Assembly (NCBI GenBank): GCA_015489265.1
Contig: WFZY01000112.1
Span: forward strand, 1 to 10,900
Length of the DNA: 10,900 nt
Direction: 5' to 3'
DNA from: Flavobacteriaceae bacterium
GTDB lineage: Bacteria > Bacteroidota > Bacteroidia > Flavobacteriales > Flavobacteriaceae
Part shown: positions 6,693-10,900 of the stretch, in pieces
Numbering within the stretch: position 1 is the stretch's first letter
Layout of the letters: each line of letters starts with the position of its first letter
The notes under the pieces: model-generated
What the model was told of the DNA's origin: nothing
The model's database searches: none
Seen by the model: only the letters and a program-made list of their open reading frames with translations
Made by a program: the position numbers and the translations under genes

Positions 6693-6784
6693 TTGTCATT
6701 TCGAAGGAGCGCAGCGACTGAGAAATCTGTTGATAATAGCGGAAGATTCCTCCTCACTCGTTCCTCGTTCGTTCGGAATGACAA
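6693..6784. repeat. Palindromic TCATTTCGAA-type intergenic repeat
   Basis: The terminal inverted repeat TTGTCATTTCGAA (6693-6705) and TTCGGAATGACAA (6772-6784) match at 12 of 13 positions. Inside them are GAGAAATCT and a rough counterpart AGATTCCTC. This is the palindromic repeat type familiar from Bacteroidota genomes. A fragment with GTCGGAATGAA lies just to the left, near 6677-6687. The rest of the 267-bp gap between the YceI and pentapeptide genes shows nothing else I can identify. Confidence 0.75.
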
Positions 6785-6862
6785 TGATACTCCTTCCTCA
6801 AACAATTGTAGAAGTTTTGCTTTACACTCTTTCTCTAGACACTAAAAAAACTATCAACACAT

Positions 6863-7768
6863 CTATTTCTTTCCTCTATCTTGCCAAATACCGGTTGCAA
6901 ATCCTTTTTCATTGATAAATTCTTTTATCGCATCCGGAATATTTTTTGCACCGTTAAAATTGGTTCCTTCAAATTCTGTCCCGAAAAAATTACAACCATA
7001 AAGGTCAGCGCCACTAAAATCAGCGCCTTGCAAATGCCCGCCTTGAAAATTGGCATGACGCAACTTGGCATTGATAAACGTAGAACCTTCCAGTCCACCG
7101 CCGGTAAAATCGGCAAAAGAAAAATCCGTACTGTCCAGTTTAGAATCTTTAAAAACCGCCCGGATTAATTTGGCTTTTACAGCCCGACTACCGGTAAAAT
7201 CCGCTTGTACAAATTCAGCATCTTTGAGCAAAGCGCCTGTCATATCACAGTTGCGTAATTTTGCAAAATGGCCTTCCATACCAAACATATTTGCGCCGCG
7301 AAAAGTAGAATTATTAAGATTGGCATAATTGACATGTACGTGAAACAAACGGGATTGGTCAAACTTACAATGTGTCAGATTGGCACCGTCAAACAAAGTC
7401 CACCGAATATCAGCCGCTCTAAAATCACTACCTTCAAAACGGGCATCATCACATTTAGCAGAACGAAAAGACGCCCCACGAAAATCGCCTCCTTTGATAC
7501 TTTCTCCGTTCCAATAAATTTTATCCAGATTTTCTCTTCTAAAATCATCACTATCTCGGGGGACTGCCTTAATACCTTTTAGCCGCTTAACACCGGTATC
7601 TTGATCAATAATAGAATCCAATTGGTTTTGTTCTAAAAAATTAATCAATTCGGGGATATTAGTGGTGTCGGATTCAATACTCGCTGTGGTTTGTCCTCCT
7701 TGACCACCACCACAAGACAACAAAGTCAAGATTACAAAGCCGGTAATGATGAATATTTGTAGTTTCAT
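6863..7768 (-). CDS. Pentapeptide-repeat lipoprotein
   Basis: A predicted lipoprotein carrying a pentapeptide-repeat right-handed quadrilateral beta-helix. The signal peptide MKLQIFIITGFVILTLLSC ends in a lipobox LLSC with Cys19, followed by GGGQGGQ. No Asp is seen at +2, which does not retain the protein at the inner membrane. After a linker (about 26-85), residues about 86-275 follow the A(D/N)LXX five-residue rhythm, roughly 38 units (for example GADFSGADLYGCNF and FRGANMFGM). The tail reads IPDAIKEFINEKGFATGIW. The 301 residues appear intact. No enzymatic residues are evident, and such helices usually serve as binding scaffolds. It is the next minus-strand gene after nosY but is separated by 294 bp of repeats, so co-transcription is uncertain. 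The exact function is unknown. Confidence 0.9.
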   Translation of the reverse strand: MKLQIFIITGFVILTLLSCGGGQGGQTTASIESDTTNIPELINFLEQNQLDSIIDQDTGVKRLKGIKAVPRDSDDFRRENLDKIYWNGESIKGGDFRGASFRSAKCDDARFEGSDFRAADIRWTLFDGANLTHCKFDQSRLFHVHVNYANLNNSTFRGANMFGMEGHFAKLRNCDMTGALLKDAEFVQADFTGSRAVKAKLIRAVFKDSKLDSTDFSFADFTGGGLEGSTFINAKLRHANFQGGHLQGADFSGADLYGCNFFGTEFEGTNFNGAKNIPDAIKEFINEKGFATGIWQDRGKK

Positions 7769-7790
7769 TTTTATTGAGTTGAAAGTTACA

Positions 7791-7810
7791 TTTCGACAGG
7801 CTCAGTGACC
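7791..7810. repeat. Half-copy of a GGTCACTGAGCCTGTCGAA element
   Basis: The sequence TTTCGACAGGCTCAGTGACC is one arm of a palindromic intergenic repeat type common in Bacteroidota. It is related to the insert at 1447-1491. It lies about 20 bp upstream of the pentapeptide gene start. Confidence 0.55.
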
Positions 7811-7866
7811 TGAGTTAAAAGTTCTTTTGTGTTTTATAGATAATTTTGTTGCTCTTTGGTTATTAA

Positions 7867-7976
7867 AGATTTCTCGTCGCTCGCACCTCGCTCTGTCGAA
7901 ATGACAATTGCTGTCATTTCAAGCGTTCCTTGTCGTTTCGAACGTTCCTTGTCATTTCGAACGTAGTGAGAAATCT
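7867..7976. repeat. Compound palindromic repeat with three 19-bp tandem copies
   Basis: The ends are AGATTTCTC (7867-7875) and GAGAAATCT (7968-7976), perfect inverted copies. The left arm carries TCGAAATGACAA. The right arm is expanded into three adjacent 19-bp copies, at 7912-7930, 7931-7949 and 7950-7968, of the form TGTCATTTCGAACGTTCCT, each differing by one to three bases. This is the same family as 6693-6784. There are no spacers, so it is not CRISPR. Confidence 0.78.
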
Positions 7977-8041
7977 AAATATTCATTTTCTATTATGAAT
8001 TCAATCGCACTTTCCTCTAGGCACTTCGTACTTTTTCGCTT

Positions 8042-8063
8042 GAGACGTTGCTCGCAACGTCTC
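8042..8063. repeat. Perfect GAGACGTTGC palindrome touching the nosY stop
   Basis: GAGACGTTGC and GCAACGTCTC form a perfect 10-bp inverted repeat around a TC centre. It belongs to the GTAGAGACGTTGC...GCAACGTCTC intergenic repeat type. The nosY stop TAG (8065-8063) shares its last base with the palindrome. No T-run follows in the nosY direction, so it is a poor intrinsic terminator. Confidence 0.8.
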
Positions 8064-8893
8064 TACACAACATCATGCTTTTTAAAATACCGGCATCCGA
8101 AAATCGAAAATAACAATCCGAGAATAAACGGATATACCAGTGAAAACACAATAAATGTCGTACGACTAACGGTATCGAGAATATAATACGATACCGGTCC
8201 CATAACCGTCAGTTTCGGATCAAATAATATCAAACTACCTGTGCGAAATACTTGTAACGGATTTAATAAACTGGCTATGATAACCCCATCAGGGTTGATA
8301 CGCATTTTGAGCATCATCCCAATGAGTAAAATATCCATAAACGCCACTAAAAACAGCCAGATAATAAAAGCTGTACTCAATGCCATTTCTTGTGATTTGG
8401 AAACTGTTGATAAGAACATACTCAATCCCAGAAAGAAAAACACCATCATTGCCAACAAACCGCTATATAAGACAAATAAGTCCCAAGGCACATCCAGATT
8501 GACAATTAAACCCCATAATGCCGCTCCTAAAAAAGCCATAAAAACCGGCACATAAATCACAAAAAAGCGACTTAAAAATTTACCCCAATAGTAACTTTTG
8601 AAAGAGATAGGCAACGATAAATAATATTCCAATACACCGTTTTCTTTATCACCAACTACCGAACGTACCGTTGATATTAAAACATAAATAGGTAAAATGA
8701 CCATACTCACCTGCATAAAAGTAATCATCAACCGGCTCAAACCGACAAACCCGACTACCTGCGATTCGGTAATGCCTGTAGCAAACATTACCGCTACAAA
8801 ACCACCTAACAGCAAACTGTAAATCCAAAACGATTTGGAACGTAAATTTTGTTTAATATCCGATTTTAAGACTTGTACTAAAGTTTTGTTCAT
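8063..8893 (-). CDS. nosY: NosY-type ABC transporter permease
   Basis: The membrane subunit of the NosDFY ABC transporter, needed for maturation of the copper centres of nitrous-oxide reductase in the periplasm. The 276 residues give six hydrophobic segments (about 23-41, 53-75, 108-131, 139-163, 172-197 and 243-266). NosY-like landmarks include VGDKENGVLEYYLSLPIS at about 84-101, which couples to the ATPase, and LLNPLQVFRTGSLILFD near residues 212-228, typical of NosY rather than general ABC-2 permeases. It begins 18 bp after nosL. The TAG stop lies in a GTAGAGACGTTGC palindrome. The substrate carried by NosDFY is thought to be a sulfur or copper species, and nothing here settles that. Confidence 0.9.
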   Translation of the reverse strand: MNKTLVQVLKSDIKQNLRSKSFWIYSLLLGGFVAVMFATGITESQVVGFVGLSRLMITFMQVSMVILPIYVLISTVRSVVGDKENGVLEYYLSLPISFKSYYWGKFLSRFFVIYVPVFMAFLGAALWGLIVNLDVPWDLFVLYSGLLAMMVFFFLGLSMFLSTVSKSQEMALSTAFIIWLFLVAFMDILLIGMMLKMRINPDGVIIASLLNPLQVFRTGSLILFDPKLTVMGPVSYYILDTVSRTTFIVFSLVYPFILGLLFSIFGCRYFKKHDVV

Positions 8894-8911
8894 AATTTTT
8901 TGTTTGTTTCG

Positions 8912-9457
8912 TTAGTTGCCACCACATTTACCGCTTCCGCATTTACCGGGGGCGCATTTCATACCACCGGCTTTTGCATCATTACCGCTGACAGACATTT
9001 TCTTTTTCTTGATAAAATCCGCCCGCTTGGTTTTTCCTTCATCAATACGCTGTATCGTGGTTTTAAAATCAAATTTGGCTTCATCGGATTTTTGTGCTAA
9101 AGCGCCATATCCGTAACCCATAGGCGTCCGATCACCAAAGCGATACCAAGCTTTTTCGGCATCAATCCATTTGCCGGTTTGGGCATCGCCAATCCATATT
9201 TTATATTTAGCGCCTTTCCACTTGTTAAAATCGCCATCACGCATATCTTCCGCCAAACAGCCGATATCATCATACCAACGGACTTGTCCATGTTCATTGA
9301 TGGCTTGCAAATTATATTTGGGATCATCCAAGCCCATTTTACAAACGTAACAGACATCGCGGTCAAAATTAATTGGTCGCGGACTGAAATCAACTTTACT
9401 ATTGCAACTTGATAAAGTTATCAAGAATAGAACGGTTATCAATGCTAATTTTTTCAT
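8912..9457 (-). CDS. nosL: NosL-type copper lipoprotein with Cys-rich C-terminal tail
   Basis: An outer-facing lipoprotein of the NosL family, a Cu(I)-binding chaperone that supplies NosZ. The signal peptide MKKLALITVLFLITLSSC ends in a lipobox with Cys18. The family motif DVCYVCKM gives Cys36, Cys39 and Met41. VRWYDDIGCLAEDM at 59-72, a WIDAEKAWY segment (97-105) and TPMGYGYGALA (111-121) complete a normal NosL domain. After about residue 145 there is a basic linker, then the tail GGMKCAPGKCGSGKCGGN with Cys168, Cys173 and Cys178 spaced five apart, plus Met166. This looks like an added Cu(I)-binding segment. The gene is 18 bp upstream of nosY but 211 bp downstream of nosF, in a repeat-filled gap, so it may have its own promoter. 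Length 181 residues, intact. Confidence 0.92.
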   Translation of the reverse strand: MKKLALITVLFLITLSSCNSKVDFSPRPINFDRDVCYVCKMGLDDPKYNLQAINEHGQVRWYDDIGCLAEDMRDGDFNKWKGAKYKIWIGDAQTGKWIDAEKAWYRFGDRTPMGYGYGALAQKSDEAKFDFKTTIQRIDEGKTKRADFIKKKKMSVSGNDAKAGGMKCAPGKCGSGKCGGN

Positions 9458-9476
9458 AATCTATATTTTTTTTCAT

Positions 9477-9506
9477 ACCTAGTAGGTTTTACCAACCTGC
9501 CAGGTC
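9477..9506. repeat. Inverted AACCT/AGGTT repeat pair upstream of nosL
   Basis: ACCTAGTAGGTTT (9477-9489) and AACCTGCCAGGTC (9494-9506) are two facing copies of a 13-14-bp element with the form AACCTxxxAGGTC. They lie 20-50 bp upstream of the nosL ATG, in its 5' leader if it is transcribed from further upstream. Confidence 0.6.
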
Positions 9507-9523
9507 TTGTTAGCTTTCAAAAA

Positions 9524-9574
9524 AGATTCCTCGTCGTCTTATTTCCTATCGTCAATAAATCTCTGTCGGAATGA
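9524..9574. repeat. Degenerate TCATTTCGAA-type repeat
   Basis: AGATTCCTCGTCG at 9524-9536 and TCTGTCGGAATGA ending at 9574 resemble the left arm of the palindromic element at 7867-7976. The match is partial and the right arm is missing. Confidence 0.4.
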
Positions 9575-9597
9575 TATTCTGCTTGTTATTTTTTTTA

Positions 9598-9670
9598 GAC
9601 CTATCCGGTTTTAGAAACTTATCAGGTCGCAATTTTCAAACCTATCAGGTCATAAAGACCTAACAGGTTT
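9598..9670. repeat. Two tandem inverted-repeat hairpins at the nosF 3' end
   Basis: There are four copies of a 14-bp element in alternating orientation. 9598-9611 faces 9615-9628 (a poor pair, only the outer bases match). AAACCTATCAGGTC (9638-9651) faces GACCTAACAGGTTT (9657-9670) with 12 of 14 pairs around a 5-base loop. The last copy runs into the nosF stop TAA (9671-9669). On the minus strand the first hairpin after nosF is not followed by a clean T-run, so any role in termination or mRNA processing is inference. Confidence 0.7.
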
Positions 9671-10313
9671 ACATTGCTTTATCAACTACTATTTCACCCA
9701 AATCCATTTCAATCAACCGGTTGACCAAATCTTCAATTTCATCAACACGGTGGCTGCTCAAAATCATTAAAGTATCTTCCGGCAAAGCTTTTAAATATTT
9801 GAATAAAATTTCGCGTGCTTCGGGGTCAAGATTGGCAGATGGCTCATCCATCAACAGCACTTTAGGATTTCGCGCCAATGCCAGTGATACCAACAATTTT
9901 TGTTTCATCCCGCCGGACAATTTTAAAAATGGTTTATTCAGATGTTTTTCGACATCCAATTTTAAATCGTTGGCAATCTCAACAAATCTTTGCTTGTCGG
10001 TTTTGGTAATTATGGCAAAAAATTCCATAATTTCGGCAACCGTCATTTTAAGTGGTGGCGGTAGTTGCGGTACAAACCCCACTTCTTGCAGTATCTGCTC
10101 ACGATCAGTTCTCGAATTTTTACCCAAAACTCTCAAAAAACCCTCATAGGTATAAAGTCCTAAAATACACCGAATTAAAGTCGTTTTTCCGGCACCGTTT
10201 TGTCCAATTAAAGCAATACGGTCACCTGCATTAAACTGCACGCTTAAATCTTTGATGACTTGAACTTTATTAAAAGTTTTAGACAAATGTTTGATATCTA
10301 TCAATGTTTCCAT
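9669..10313 (-). CDS. nosF: NosF-type ABC transporter ATPase
   Basis: The cytosolic ATPase that powers the NosDFY transporter for nitrous-oxide reductase maturation. The 214 residues hold a complete nucleotide-binding domain: Walker A GQNGAGKTT at 37-45, Q-loop at about Gln83 (VPQLPPPLKMTV), signature LSGGMKQ at 132-138, Walker B VLLMDEPSANLDP at 152-164, and the switch His188 in SSHRVDEIEDL. The SSHR-xx-EIE and PPLKMTV segments are usual in NosF-like proteins, and the assignment rests mainly on neighbours nosL and nosY. It starts 2 bp after the stop of the NapH-like gene, so the two are co-transcribed. It is somewhat shorter than long NosF proteins, which run to about 300 residues, lacking a C-terminal extension. 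The stop codon touches a palindromic repeat. Confidence 0.9.
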   Translation of the reverse strand: METLIDIKHLSKTFNKVQVIKDLSVQFNAGDRIALIGQNGAGKTTLIRCILGLYTYEGFLRVLGKNSRTDREQILQEVGFVPQLPPPLKMTVAEIMEFFAIITKTDKQRFVEIANDLKLDVEKHLNKPFLKLSGGMKQKLLVSLALARNPKVLLMDEPSANLDPEAREILFKYLKALPEDTLMILSSHRVDEIEDLVNRLIEMDLGEIVVDKAM

Positions 10314-10315
10314 AC

Positions 10316-10900
10316 TTATTTTTCCTGCTTGTTATTTTTTTGCTCATCCGGCATTTCCAACGGATGTAATTCTTTTTGCTCTTCAACGCTTCCCAAAATA
10401 TAACTCGGTGCTTTAAATCCGAAAGATAATGCTTCACCATAACAAATATCAATACACAAGCCGCATTTGGTACAATCACCACCGGTAAAATGGACTTCTT
10501 TGGTAGCAGCACCTTTCTTAACGAACCATAATTCGTGCGGTACCAAACAAACATCTTGACAATCGGTACAATAACCGCATTTGTCTAAATCAAATTTGAC
10601 CCCGATTGGCGATACATCACCTATAAAACTGTAAGTTGTTCCGATAGGACAAACATAGCGACACCAAAAGCGTTTGACGCCAAAGACCTCAAACAACAAA
10701 ATAGCAACGACCCAAATCAAAGCCAAACCGGGACCGTAAATTAAGGAACGGGACAAAATTCCAACCGGATTCAAATCTTCAAATACTAATTCTTTCGTCA
10801 AAAAAGCCAAGAATAAAAATCCTGCCCAAAAAACATATTTGACAGTAATGTCATAAGTTTTGTCTCTGATTTTTTTCTTTTTGATAAAATAGGCACGCAC
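10316..10900 (-). CDS. NapH/NosH-like 4Fe-4S membrane protein, 5' end outside window
   Basis: The C-terminal 194 or so residues of a membrane iron-sulfur protein related to NapH and to the C-terminal part of NosR. Such proteins pass electrons from menaquinol to periplasmic reductases. Two hydrophobic segments are visible (about 20-37 and 52-74). They are followed by FWCRYVCPIG (Cys80, Cys84) and two ferredoxin-type cluster motifs: KCGYCTDCQDVC (Cys108, 111, 114, 118) and DCTKCGLCIDIC (Cys143, 146, 149, 153). A charged tail (EEQKELHPLEMPDEQKNNKQEK) ends the protein. The reading frame is open to the last base. The GTG at the edge is unlikely to be the real start, because NapH-like proteins have further helices before this point. 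Placement 2 bp upstream of nosF makes a nitrous-oxide respiration role most likely. Confidence 0.9.
   Translation of the reverse strand: MRAYFIKKKKIRDKTYDITVKYVFWAGFLFLAFLTKELVFEDLNPVGILSRSLIYGPGLALIWVVAILLFEVFGVKRFWCRYVCPIGTTYSFIGDVSPIGVKFDLDKCGYCTDCQDVCLVPHELWFVKKGAATKEVHFTGGDCTKCGLCIDICYGEALSFGFKAPSYILGSVEEQKELHPLEMPDEQKNNKQEK

Noticed and set aside
7065..7582. Plus-strand open frames opposite the pentapeptide gene
   Set aside because: They mirror the five-codon rhythm of the pentapeptide repeats on the other strand and show no protein family features.
7912..7968. Three regular 19-bp copies suggesting a CRISPR array
   Set aside because: The copies are directly adjacent with no unique spacers, they form the arm of a palindromic repeat, and no cas gene is present.
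8042..8063. Perfect palindrome after nosY as an intrinsic terminator
   Set aside because: No run of T follows on the minus strand, and the sequence matches a dispersed repeat type instead.
7908..8186. 92-codon plus-strand frame across the palindromic repeats and nosY 3' end
   Set aside because: Most of it translates repeat DNA and the antisense of nosY, with no family features.
9458..9668. FNR/CRP-type operator upstream of nosL
   Set aside because: No TTGAT-N4-ATCAA-like palindrome was found; the palindromes there are of the dispersed AACCT/AGGTC type.
9721..10149. 142-codon plus-strand frame opposite nosF
   Set aside because: It lies wholly antisense to a complete ABC ATPase with all motifs. 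Its Ser/Asn-rich translation shows no recognisable domain.
10898..10900. GTG at the window edge as the start of the NapH-like protein
   Set aside because: Only two of the expected helices are present downstream and the frame is open to the edge, so the true start is most likely outside the window.

Overview
The window looks like chromosomal DNA of an AT-rich member of the Bacteroidota. Four things support this. The clearest promoter, upstream of the tRNA, has the TTG / TAnnTTTG form used by the primary sigma factor of that phylum. The tRNA does not encode its CCA end. The genes have few recognisable Shine-Dalgarno sequences. The intergenic spaces hold short palindromic repeats of the TCATTTCGAA...GAGAAATCT and GGTCACTGAG...CGAAG types that I associate with these genomes. 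MenA shows that menaquinone is made, and KdsB shows an LPS-bearing Gram-negative envelope. I cannot name a genus.

Layout. Positions 93-1067 (minus) encode an isoprenyl diphosphate synthase. A gene-poor stretch (1068-1618) follows, filled by an 88-bp tandem repeat, and then a small two-helix membrane protein of unknown function (1619-1894, plus). A TauE/SafE-type anion exporter (1937-2701, minus) and an AMMECR1-domain protein (2775-3344, plus) diverge from a 73-bp gap. The AMMECR1 gene runs stop-to-stop into menA (3345-4238, minus). menA overlaps kdsB (4231-5007, minus) by 8 bp. A second patch of the 88-bp repeat lies upstream of kdsB and appears to supply its start codon. Next come a membrane-anchored TlpA-like thioredoxin (5203-5775, minus), a tRNA-Ala(GGC) with its own promoter and terminator (5862-5935, minus), a secreted YceI-family protein (5990-6595, minus) and a pentapeptide-repeat lipoprotein (6863-7768, minus).

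The right end is an accessory cluster for nitrous-oxide reductase, all on the minus strand. In transcription order it holds a NapH/NosH-like iron-sulfur membrane protein (cut by the window edge), the ABC ATPase NosF, the copper lipoprotein NosL and the ABC permease NosY. NosF and NosY, probably with a NosD outside the window, would form the exporter that serves NosZ maturation. NosL would deliver Cu(I). The NapH-like protein would carry electrons from menaquinol. nosZ and nosD are expected beyond 10900 but are not seen here.

The most interesting observations are these. NosL carries a C-terminal Cys tail with the pattern KC-x3-KC-x3-KC, a likely extra Cu(I) site. The kdsB start codon and first 11 residues lie in repeat DNA. 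Palindromic repeats sit directly on the stop codons of nosF and nosY. A pentapeptide beta-helix lipoprotein lies downstream of the nos genes. I found no CRISPR array, transposase, phage gene or defence system.
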